Assembly: GCF_018687715.1 (NCBI RefSeq)
Contig: NC_056756.1
Location: forward strand, 34,658,980-34,722,979
DNA: 64,000 bases
Origin: Carya illinoinensis
Taxonomy: Eukaryota > Streptophyta > Magnoliopsida > Fagales > Juglandaceae
Reading direction: 5' to 3'
Shown: piece after piece, positions 37,963-49,700 of the stretch
Layout of the letters: every line of letters starts with the position of its first letter
How positions within the stretch are numbered: the stretch's first letter is position 1
The notes under the pieces: generated by a model
What the model was told of the DNA's origin: nothing
Databases searched by the model: none
The model's input: only the letters and a program-made list of their open reading frames with translations
Translations under genes and position numbers: made by a program

Positions 37963-40116
37963 ATGGCAGACAACACCCAATCCAAACACCAACAATAAGA
38001 AGCATTACAATAACAAGTAGACCACCACCACCAAGAATTCATTACCGTGAAAGCCAATATCCTTGAACTGAAGACGGATGTTCAGGAAATTAAAGATATG
38101 ATTTGAACCTTTTTCAATCGACAACAAAATCTTCCTCCACCCCCACCACCACCACCACCACCGCTCTAGCTTGAGCTTGAAAACCATGACCTAATAAGGA
38201 TCAATCTCAGGGATGTCAAATTGGAATTTTCTCATTTTCAAGGGTCTCATTGCTTGGCTTTTTAAAGCCAACCATTACTTTAAATTCCATCAAACTCCAC
38301 TGCTTCAAAAATTGTTGATGGCTAGTTATCACATGGAAGGGGATGCCCTGGTATGGTTTGAAAATGCCATGGCTATGGGCTTATGCCCCGATTAGGAAGC
38401 TTTTTCCAGATCATTACTTCTTCGCTTTGGAGTCACGATCTACAACGATCCCATGGAGATATTGACAAGGCCGAAACAGTCCAGTAATGTGGATGCTTAC
38501 ATCGGCCAATTTGAGCCTGTCCAACTGTTTATGAGGCCTCTCCGATTCTCACAAGTTGAGCTGCTTCCTTAGTGTCTTAAAAGATGAAATTCGTATACTG
38601 ATCTGTATGTTAGACCCTGTGAATTTACATGCAACATATGGGTTAGCAAAGCTGCAAGAGAAATATCTTCACAATACCAAAAAATCCACTAAACCTATGG
38701 AAGAAAAATCCAATTCTGAAGAAGAGGGGGGGAGGGAGGGGGGATTTCTTCATCGGGTACTACTCAAGTGAAAATTACAAAGTGGAGGAAACCTATGGGG
38801 GTTACTAAATCAATTTCTTCCGAGCAAATCAATGAAAAGAGATGCAAAGGCTTATGCTATAACTGTAATAAGAAGTGGAACCCCACACACACTTGTAAAA
38901 CTCGTATCTATCTCTTGGAGTGGATGAGGAAGTGTGTGATGACAAAGAAGACTTGCCAGTTGTTGAAAAAGAGGAAAAAACACAGCTAGAAAAACTAGCC
39001 AACAACAATGAGGAGCTAGAAATTTCCTTAGCTGCTTTAGTAAGCACTCCCATGGTGAGAACGATGCGTTTGCTGGGAAGTATTTGTGGCGAGTAGGTGG
39101 TGATATCAGTAGACTTGGGTAGTTCCCACAATTTTATAGACTCAGCATTGATAGAAAAGTTGTAGCTACCCATTGATTATGTAGTTAATCTGAAGGTTAA
39201 GGTGGCAAATGGCCAAGGCCTTAGCAGTGAAGGAATCTGTAGAATAGCCCAGTTAAAGATACAAGGTAACTTGTTAAACTCTTCTCTTCATTTATTGAAC
39301 CTTGCGGGGTGTGACATTATACTTGGAGTCCAATGGCTAGAGACCTTAGGCCCAATAACTTGGGACTTTTCGAAATTCCTAATGACTTTTGTGTTGGAAG
39401 AGAAAACGATAGAATCGAAGGGTTTGAAATTGAATCCTTCAGTTGTGGAGGATAGGGAGAAAATGTTAAAGTCCACTATGCCCAAAAGGAAGGGAATCCT
39501 CTTGCAACTTATGTGTGATGGGGGAGAAGAACAAGAGAATGGAAATATGGGTGAGCCATTTTCAAAACTGCTTGAGGAGTTTAAAGGGGTATTCAATGAA
39601 GCCCAAGGGTTACCGCCACCTTGTGGACATGGCCATTAAATAGTCCTTAAGGAGGGCACTCAACCCATAACAAATAGGCCCTATCGATGGCCTTATTACC
39701 AGAAAATGAAAATTGAAAGGATGGTGGTTGAGTTGTTGACATCGGGCTTGATTAGACCTAGTTCTAGTCCTTTTTCCTCCTCTATTTTGTTGGTTCGTAA
39801 AGTTAATGGCAGTTGGCAGCATTGTGTGGATTATAAGGCACTTAATAAGGAAATGGTAAATACAAAGTAACCTATTCTTGTGATCGATGAGTTGTTGGAT
39901 GAACTCTTCAAAGCGGTGATTTTTTTCTAAGCTAGACCTTTTGTCAGGCTATCACCAAGTGAGAGTGGTGCCTAGTGACATTCGTAAAATGGTGTTCCGG
40001 ATCCATGAAGGCCATTACGAGTTATTGATGATACCTTTTGGCCTCACCAATGCTCCAACCTCATTTCAATGATTAATGAATGATGTATTCAAACCCTTTT
40101 TGAAGAGATTTGTGTT

Positions 40117-40155
<39 letters not shown>

Positions 40156-42360
40156 ACATCTTGGTTTATAGTAAATATCGGGAGGAGCATGTGAATCATT
40201 TGAGGGAGGTTTTGAAGATGCTTCAACAGCACTGCTTGTATGCAAAAAAATCAAAGTGTCGGTTTGCCATTGACGAAGTGGATTATTTTGGCCATATCAT
40301 CAATGCTGAAGGTGTGAAGGTTGATTATTCAAAGATAGCTTCTGTGCTAGAATGGCCCGAGCCTAAGAATGTGAAGGCCTTACGAGGATTCCTAGGGCTC
40401 ACAGGGTATTATAGGAAATTCATTTGAAATTATGGGCTTATTACTGCCCCTCTAACCTCTTTACTAAGGAAAAATTCTTTCTCTTGGAACTTGGAGGCTA
40501 GTCAAGCTTTTGCAGCTTTAAACTAGTTCTAAAACTCCCTAATTTTAGTAAATCCTTTGTGATTGAGTGTGATGCTAGTGGAAAGACATTAGGGCCGTGT
40601 TAATGCAAGAGGAAAGGCCATTAGCATATATGAGCAAGGCCTTGAAAGGAAAGGCATTGCTGCTGTCCATTTGCGAAAAAAAGTTGTTTGCCCTAGTTAC
40701 AACAGTGCAGCGTTGGAGGCCTTATCTATTGGGCTAGCCTTTTGTTATCAAGATTGATCAGCAAGTTTTAAAGTTCTTGCTAGAACAAAAAGTGGGTACC
40801 GTGGCACAACAAAAATGGATCACGAAACTTATGGGCTTTGATTTCTCTATTCAATATAAAAGGGGCAAGGAAAATAAAGTCGCTGACACACTTTCTAGAA
40901 GAATGCAAGAAGATGACGTAGGGGAAGGTTATTTGTCCTTAATTTCCAACATTTGACTGGATTGTGGATTTGAAAAATAGTTACAAGGCTTCAGCTGAGA
41001 TGGCCGATTTGTTAGATAAACTGCAGAACAACATTTCAATGCTACCAGGTTACACTTTCCAAGAAGGACTGATTCTAAAGAAGGGCAGGTTGGTGCTAGT
41101 GCTAGATTCCACATTTAAAAACAAAGTGTTGGATTATTTGCATGTGGACCCATAGGCTGGTCATACAGGTTTTTTAAAAACCTATCAATTGGCTAAGAGA
41201 GATTTCTTCTTGGAAGGGATGAAACGTGATATCAAGAGGAAGGTAAGAGAGTATGATGTTTTCCAGGTGAACAAGAATGAAACAGTGACCCCACCTAGTC
41301 TACTACAACCCCTGCCAATCCCTAACCAAGCTTGGGCAGACATTTCATTAGATTTCATTGAATGGCTACCGTTATCAAATGGGGTGAGTGTCATATTAGT
41401 AGTGGTGGATCGCTACACTAAGTATGGTAATTTCCTTGCATTATCACACCCTTACATAGCCCAGGGAGTTGCTCAGATTTTTTTGGATCATGTGTTCAAG
41501 CTACATGGATTTCCTAAATCAATAGTTTCAGACCCCCAATGTTTTTAAGTTCTTTCTGGAAGAACTTGTTTGAGTTGTAGGGGTCTACACTGAGTTTTAT
41601 CTCAGCAAATCATCCTATGTCTGATGGAAAAATTGAGGCTCTCAACAAATGTTTAGAAACTTATTTACGTTGCTACATAGGCTCCAAACAGAAACAATGG
41701 AGTAAGTGGCTTCCTTTGGCAGAATATAGTTACAACAATTCTTATCATACTTCGACAAAAATTTCACATTTCGAAGCATTGTATGGGTATCCTCCCCCTT
41801 GTCTCTTATCTTATGTACCAGGTACTTCATCTACAGATGCTATGGATCGACTCCTACGAACAAGAGAATAGATAAGGGAGCTGTTAAGGGCAAATCTCGA
41901 ATGGGATCAAAATTGAATGAAATTTTTTGTAGATTAGAGGAGAACAGAAAGGAGCTTTGACGTTGGAGAGTGGGTATACTTACATTTATAGCCCTATCGA
42001 TAGAACTCGGTGGTGAGGTGCCTGAATCTAAAACTATCACCTGAATCTAAAACTATCACCGAGGTTTTTTGGGTCATTAAAATTCTTCAATGGATTGGAA
42101 TTGTTGCCTACCGCTTGGATCTCCCAGCTTCATCCCAAATAAACCTAGTCTTCCACGTTTCTTGCCTGAAAAAGAAGTTTGGATCCCATATCCAATCCAT
42201 TCCCACACTGCCACCCATGGATAAAAATGGGGATATCCAACCGGAGCCAGAAGAAGTGGTAGATTGGCACATAAATAAGCTTGGGCATAGGGCGGTGACA
42301 GAAGTATTAGTGAAATGGCTTGGGGCTTCTTCCAATGATAACACATGGGAGTTGCTTTGA
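37963..42360 (+). pseudogene. Broken gypsy gag-pol with C-terminal chromodomain
   Basis: A probable start MADNTQSKHQQ is at 37963, behind a leader made of ttcaacccagcaata-type repeats; a stop follows within 12 codons. The Gag knuckle CYNCNKKWNPTHTC is near 38855-38895. Protease is near 39100 (VDLGSSHNFID, with the expected DSG changed to DLG). RT spans 39660-40430, RNase H 40530-40930 (CDASGKT, RGKENKVADTLSRR) and integrase 41180-41870 (LDFIEWLP, VVDRYTKYG). The chromodomain at the end is about 42255-42358 (VLVKWLGASSNDNTWELL). Many stops and frameshifts; a 35-base T-run replaces part of the RT active-site region. Confidence 0.92.
40118..40152. repeat. 35-base T homopolymer in the gypsy RT
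   Basis: It lies where the catalytic F-x-DD box should be read. The sequence continues as YDILVYS, so the first catalytic Asp is replaced. It may be a real expansion or an assembly/sequencing problem. Confidence 0.9.
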
Positions 42361-42416
42361 AGACTTCAAGAGCATTACCCACACCTTGTGGGCAAGGTTC
42401 TTTAAGCAGGGGGGAT

Positions 42417-43015
42417 TGTTAGGAGCTCAGATCGTGAAGAAGATCAAGGATGGCGGTCTGGGTGAAAGGGGGAGAAATGGGTTTCATCAGGACGACCAAA
42501 CATAGAAATGAAGGTTTGGAGTTCATGTCTTGCAAAGGAATTGATATACTGAACTTGAAATGATGTCATGGGAACCAGGGAAGGTTATGGCGTCGTTTTC
42601 CGTATGAAGTCATGGTGCTGCATTGTGAAAGTTCAGTGAAGTGCTGTGTTTAGGATAATTATCTTGGAAATGATACAGTGCCATTTCAGTAATGTGGAGA
42701 GCTGCGCTGCAGTTTGTTCTAGAAGTAGCCTATGTATCTTTTAACTAAAGAAGAATAAAAGCAGTTATAAGATTCAGTCTTTTGTAAATCTCTGCCATCC
42801 ACACCTATAAGGATGAAAGGGAGTTGGTATTTAGTTTTATGAATTCAATAGTCTGAACTTGTATTTCTTTTTCTGGAGGTGAGGGACCCTTGAAGATCCC
42901 GTAGCAATACAGAGTCTTAGTTTTTATCCATTTCCAGTGTTTGGTTCTTGCATAAATTACATCATTGCAATTTTATTTACATTTTCACCATTGCCATACA
43001 CCCAGAACCATAACA
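42417..43015 (+). repeat. 3' LTR of the gypsy element
   Basis: 599 bp, colinear with 37182-37779. Preceded by the polypurine tract at about 42404-42415. Confidence 0.94.
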
Positions 43016-45213
43016 TGTTAATTACGTCTGATCTTATCCACACTTGTGATTTACCACTGCAGAATCTCATGTGAGAGAGAGAGAGGGAAATATGGTTGCT
43101 GAAATCACAAAGAGAAGAACTTGTGCGAGAATTTTGTAAACTTTTGTTTTCTTTCCAGAGAAGAACAGCCCAAGAAGGACTTCTTGTGGGCTCCGTTTGG
43201 TTATGTTTTTATTTTTATTAATATCTCTCCTCCATGTCAGCCGGTCTGCGGAGTGTGCTTAGGTAAGGGGCTTCTTGGTAGAATGCTTCTTTTTTTAAAA
43301 TTTTTACATAAAATATAATAAACAATTTAATTTTTTCAAATCTCAATTCAACTTTTTCAAATTTTAAAATAATAATAATATTAAAAAATAATATTTTATT
43401 CAACTTTCAACTTTTATCTCAAATTAAAAATTCTCATCTTAACATCCAAACCTAACCGTATTGGAGCTACTGTTAGATTCACATACCCACCCCCTATCTG
43501 TAATCTTTCTCTAGGGAAAGCTAACTTTGCCTTGCCAAAGCTTCCATAGGTGGACTCTTAGGTGCTTTCAAGCCAGAACCCTAGAGGCACCCTAAAAGAG
43601 ATTGGAAGAAGTTAATAAGGGTTAAGTTAGCATCCAATCTCTTTACTGAATGAATAAAAGGGGGTTCCTGTCATGATTTCTTTCAATTTTATGTCCCAAT
43701 ATCATTATATTTCATGTTGAAGTCCATATTACTCACGAGCAGCATTTAATACTGCAAGATTTACAAATTGTTTCTATCACTCTTCCAATTGCAAAAAGTA
43801 TTTAAGTTAGAAAATAGTAAAAAATCTTCATTCATTGGTGATTTGATAGATACACCTAGGAGTGACAATTGACATTGTTGGTTCAATTTCGGTCCAAAAC
43901 CGATGGGCAACTGACAAGTTTCATAGATAGTTAAAATCGACAGATTAAGGGGGAGAAAATCGACATGCTTAGTTTCTACGTAATGTCGGTTGATTCGCCA
44001 GTGTCCCGTCGATGGCGTGATGAGAGATAGTATTGAGAGAGTTCACATCGCGATGAGAGAGAGAGATGCACGACAGAGTCGCAGATGGCACTGCGTGAGA
44101 GAGGAGAGAGAGAATTCGAGAAAAATGTGAATCGAGAGAAGAAGAAAAATGAGGCAGTTCTTAAATCCTAAATCCAAACGATGTCGTTTGGTGTATTAAA
44201 CTAAACAATGTCATTTCTAAACGGTAAGTGTAAAACAATGCAAGTGAAACCTAAGATACATAATATATATATATACATCGGCTAGTTTGACAGTTTCCTA
44301 CCGTCTGCAAAGACCGGTTTCATCATTTTCTATACAGCCCTAATATTTAGTCGTGTGGACACAATTAACCTTGTGGTAGTTGGAGTGTTATTAATGTTAG
44401 AATAAAGAGGAGAAGATGGTGCATGATATACATGGACAGATGGGATTTATGAGGCTGAGGAAAGATATTTGCATGTGGAATGTGTGCGTCCGACAGAATT
44501 GGTTGCTGCTTTATATATGGTGGGAAATCTCACGTGGCTGAGCTGTTTTGTCGTGTACATAACCATAAGACCCACGAAAACAATCTGTTATTGAATTAGT
44601 TGTTACTTTGTTGGTTGAAGGGAGATTTGTTAAGCATCAAGACTTGTACAAATGCTCAGTTTGCCCCAGTAAAAACGAGTTGGTATAGATTTCATGCGAA
44701 GTGTTGCCAAGGACGCTAGCTAACCTCGAATTTAGATGGATCACTGCACTTACATTCCAGTACATAATCCAAAACCCCAAAAAGCAAGCAATAAAAAAAA
44801 AAAAAAAAAATCATTATACATTCATATCTTCTAGTAGTAGAAAGTTGGCATGGAGGAAATAGCCTCCACATTGCTAAAATGGTAAAATTTGATTTGCTAG
44901 AAAAATTTAGGGTGTGGACTCCCGCACGACTTGCAAATATAATTTTTCTTACCTTAGAACAACACTGAATATTAATTGATGAGCTATACTACATACTTGA
45001 TCACTGAAGTGTGTATATTTTCCCAACCAAGATCCAAGAATAATCTTATTACAGATACAATATTATCTGTGTTTCAAAGGGGCAAGCTGTAGTGTTTCAA
45101 GTCCCATATCCCAACAAGAAGTATGTAGCGAATTATACATAATGATTTTCGCTCAAGAGAGCAGCACCGTTCAGTGATCAGTAAACTGGAAACATACCAA
45201 TCAAACCCGGATT
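43016..45213. other. Intergenic DNA and MED23 3' flank
   Basis: 43185-43460 is an AT-rich repeat with ccgtttggtta at the left and aacatccaaaccta at the right, roughly inverted ends. A possible hAT-like element is listed separately. The last few hundred bases before 45214 are presumably the MED23 3' UTR (minus strand). No other gene seen. Confidence 0.5.
43857..44342. mobile_element. Possible hAT-like non-autonomous element
   Basis: The ends taggagtgacaa and (reverse complement of the right side) ttagggctgtataga are weakly inverted and hAT-like. The interior is GA-rich and contains aaacgatgtcgtttgg-type words. No target duplication was confirmed. Confidence 0.3.
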
Positions 45214-46685
45214 TTATGATGGATTCTGGACCAGCTTTGGATGAGTAGCAGCATAGATGGAAGAATTTACATCAGCTTTTAGATGGGACAGAAGATGCTG
45301 TACATCTAGACGTAAATTTTCTGATGCTCTCCCACAGAGAGCCAATACCTCTGGTCGAGGTTTGCTGTTAGCTTGCACAGGCCCTCCCTGCCCTTCATAA
45401 TGGATAACATGATGGCTGTAAAATAACATTGGATAAGCAACATGTAAGAACTTTGAGGCAATAGAAATAACGGAATACCAACATCGTTCTGCAGGAGGAT
45501 AAGTTTGAAACACTAAAAACCTAACACTTACAGGAAGTCTATGAGATCTGCTATTTCTGATGCTTCTACAGGAGTTGATGTCTGTGAATTCCTTCCGAAG
45601 ACATCAACCAGTATGCTTAAAAGTAAGGAGAGGGTCTGAAAGACATGCCAGAAAAATAAGCATTAGAAATCAAAACATTTTTCGATATACATGACACATT
45701 CTGAGAAACCCATTCAAAAGTGGATCTCATGCTTGGAAATCCTTCTCAGAAACTAAAAGATCAGATTCATACTTCTTTTATGCGCTAACATTGGTAAAGG
45801 GAAATGATTAACAGAAAGAACGATTAGCAGGCCTAAACAATATGGAAATAATAAGTTCTGAAACCTAACTGCAATGTGCTCTAACGATTTTTTTTTTTTT
45901 TTTAATTTTTAATTTTTTTTTTTTATAAAAAAAAACTATCCAATTGCTCCAACATAATCTCATTTAGTCATATTATATCAAAATAATAGCAAATACAAGA
46001 GATGCCCGCATTACTAAGGATGCAATGTTTATGGAACCACTATAAAGGGGAGCCAAAAAGAAAAAAATGCACTGTGGAATACAATAAAAGACAGGATGGC
46101 CAACGACACAGCCAAGTTGATACACCAAGGACAGGCATCCCCAATTTGAACAATAAAACAAGAAAACGAATATAAGCAACAGTTCCCCTTAAAATTGACA
46201 AGTGGAAGTCAATATAAATTAAGAGAATCTAATTTGCTATGTTGATTTTCTCCTCATTCAAGTCAATCTGAATTCATGTTTTTAGCTTAGTTACTTTGCA
46301 CAGGTGGTACAAGAGATTGCTGTGCTTTTCCTGAGTCAACACATCATGAATGAACTGACCATTCAATGCAATCAACTGGCCATCAAAATGGGTAGCAATC
46401 CATTTTCCTCATGCTCTATGGGTGGCCTTAAAGAATTTTCTACTAGTAATGGTCTAACGACCTAGGTTTCTCTGGAAACCCTTTACTTGGACATACAAAA
46501 GATTGGGCTCAACAAATATTTGGGAATACCTTGATACGGGCTAAGCAAATGACCACTGGTGTCTCCTTTTTCCCATGGCCACTGTCCTACACCTGCCTTT
46601 AATGTGATTACCTCACACTTCCCCCTTGCTCTCCACAAATGAGGAATTTGTGCCCCACCCCTCCACCCCGCACTTCCCTCCCCCC

Positions 46686-46716
<31 letters not shown>

Positions 46717-49700
46717 AAACACCTCATCTACTTAAATTTGAGGCCGTCCAGACTCAAGATCCTCAAAGTCTATAATTCTGCACCCCAACTGTCTAGAATC
46801 CTCTTTACCAATTGGAGAGGGTTCTATGGCAGGAAATATTAACTGGGCTTTAACCTAATTGATCCCTACACCCACTGTTGGAAAGAGAACCTCATCCATT
46901 CCATTTTTATCCTCCAACTGCATCCAGCATCCATCCAATCTGCCGTCCTCCTAATCCAACAAAAGATTCCTTAAATCTACCTCCCTGACCTGAAAGGCCT
47001 CTTCAATTAGTGTACAAACTCAAATCTCAGGTGTTGCCGGCGTACAGGTCATGACCATCAGAACCACCTCCAGCGGTGTGGTCTGGTCCTTGCTGGTTCA
47101 TGGGCTTGCCTCACAAGCACCCTGTCCCTTCTAAACATAATCAGGGCCAGCCCCTATTACGTTTTTGTCTTATCCCACGGGTTGAGGCCCATTGCATCTG
47201 GCCCAGGTCCATCTTGGCCTTTCCTCTATTCAGGTTCTCAGGCTAAAGTCTATTGGAATGGCCCACCCCATGAACCATAGTAACTGGCCCATTTGTGCCC
47301 AAGCCACCCTTTGTCTTTTCTTTAACCAAACCACCATCTAAACAGCTCAAGCCCAAGCCCACCTCCTGATTCTCCTCAACACACCTTAATAAACTCCCCA
47401 TCCTCTCCTGCAAAAAGTCTTAACTGCTTTTTCATTTCTAGCAGAGTGCTATACATGCCATCCTCTTTCAAGCCGACAGCACAACTGCTACCACCATTTT
47501 GCCTCTGAGCATCTATTGTCCCCATTGGTACAACCAATCCTCCCTTGACCAGCGCCTCCTCTCAGACTAGTAGGCATGTCAGACCTTCCCCTCTTCCTGT
47601 TTTGTTCATATGTAATAATGGCACTGATACCCTTGTCTGTTGGAGGACCTCTCTGTACGACCATGTGACTGGTTCACCGCCACCTTCTCCACCGACGGCA
47701 CCTGAAATGCCCCTCCTCTGTTGCTGCCACATAGCCACCCTCTCTTCCAGCCTCCCCAGTGCATCCACCAACTTCCTCCATCCCTTGTCGTCCCTCTCCT
47801 TTGGGATGAAGATGAAGTTCCTACTACCACCACCTCCATACTCCACTAAAGCCATATAACAGCTGCAGGAGTTAGAACATCTCTGCACAATGAACCCTCT
47901 GTCTCCCTCTCGATGAGCTGTATAGAACTCTCTTCCTTCGCCCATCAAACAGTCTCCAAAGCTTTGGCAAACCAAAATACCGTGAACATCCCCAGCCTTA
48001 TTTCCTTCACAACTCTCCAGCTCCTCTCAGTGACATGTAAATATTTTCCATCCCTCGTCAACTCAAAAGCTTTTGATTCAATGACTATCTGTTTTAGAAA
48101 TCCCATTTTTCAGCTCTAGTATAACAGTAACCTTGCCATTAAACGCCCCCAGCCACTATTGAACGCGTTATGCGCACAGAGAGAAAACTACTATTTGTTC
48201 GGACTTAAAACTGGATGACTAAAAAAATAACTTCAAGGGATTATCTAGTGCAGCATTTGAACATCAAGATTATTATGGAAATTATTGTCATGAAGAATAG
48301 ATTCAACTAAGGAAAGTCTATGGGGACACTTCCGTCAACTTTGATCTGTATGTTAGAATGTTGAGGGGAAGGAAGAGTAACCTTCTTCCTCTCCTTTTTG
48401 CATGAACCATACTCTTTACATGGTATCAAAGCAAGATTCTATGGTTTAATCGCAGTTTTTTCGTTGAACTACCCACAGGGGTGTGCCTTTATGTAACTCT
48501 ATATGAGCTTCTCTTAGTAACCAGAAAGAAACTGTGGCATGAGAAAAAAATCACTAATGGGGTGTCATTGCATTGGTTGATGTTTTCTTTGGTAGCCTAT
48601 GGTGTGTACAGGGGCCCAATGATCTTGGTTGGGCTGTTGGGGATTGCAGTGGTGAAAAATTGGTGGTCTTATGAGTTTTCTGGTGAATTTTTTGGTGTTT
48701 ACCGGTGTCTCTTGTGGTCTCCAGCAATCATAGTGGTTTTTAGGCAGTTCCCGTGGCCTCTGGGGACTGTAGATGTGGTTTCTAGCAACCTCCAGTGTTG
48801 TCGTTCCTGTTCGGATCATCACAAGACATATTTGGTTCAAACTGATATCCATTGGAGCAACCCGCAAGTAGTGACTCATACTACCTGGTTCGTGTTGTTT
48901 CAGCTCATTTTTGGCCAGTTTTCTTCTGATTTGGTTGATTCCATTAATTTTTTTCTGAAGTAATAGATAATTATTGATAGGCATAAAAGCACAACTCAAG
49001 TACACAAGAAGTATATTAGAGAAAAACCTATCTAGGAGGTTGAAAAAAATACAACATGCAGATCCAGTACATGAAAGTTTACAAATGGAGTCCAAAGGAA
49101 AAGGGTGTTGATAAAGAAAGTTTTTAGCTCCTTTGTCTCCACTCATGATCCTCGAAGGTTCTATTGTTTCTCTCATTCCAAATATAACAACACAGACAAA
49201 TGTGGACCATCTTCCATATTGTTGCAATCTGCAGGCTGCCACCTAGGCTCCTAGCCTTCTTCCAGAAAAAAGAGCTCTGCAATAATTCTAGGCATTACCA
49301 AAGCCATTCCCACACGCCTGAAGAAATCATTCCACAATGTGCTTGCAATCATAATGAAGATGAAGACGATCAATGGACTCCTCACTTCTCTTGCACATAC
49401 AACACCAATCTATTACAAATTTCCCCAAGGGTAGCTGTCCAAGTATAAGCAGCTTCTCTGGATGGTATGGTATTGTTGATTTTCTTGTTTTTTGCAAGCA
49501 CATATAGATATTTCTTTGTGTCGGCTGTCTCTAGTATTATTTTTGGCCAATCTGCTTCTATTTCAGCCAATTTGCTTCTATTTTGGCTAGTTGTCTACTT
49601 TCCAGCTGATATATACTTGTTTCGGCTGGTTCCACTAATTTTTTGGGCTTCTGTTATTGTGTTTTGGCTAATTCAGAGTGGGTTCAGAGTTGTTCAATCT

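Larger units (their letters stand above)
37182..43015 (+). mobile_element. Ty3/gypsy chromovirus with both LTRs
   Basis: The LTRs 37182-37779 and 42417-43015 begin TGTTAGGAGCTCA and end CCATAACA. The primer-binding site tggtatccagagcc (initiator Met) starts at 37782. A polypurine tract aagcagggggga precedes the 3' LTR. Flanks are tgttc (37177-37181) and tgtta (43016-43020), a 5-bp target duplication with one mismatch. Domain order Gag-PR-RT-RNaseH-INT-chromodomain identifies a chromovirus. The LTRs differ at roughly one base in ten by eye over the first 200 bp, mostly transitions, so the element is moderately old. The interior is non-functional. Confidence 0.95.

Noticed and set aside
47545..47859. 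Plus-strand Ser/Pro-rich frame of 104 aa
   Set aside because: It is the antisense shadow of the LINE ORF1 relic.
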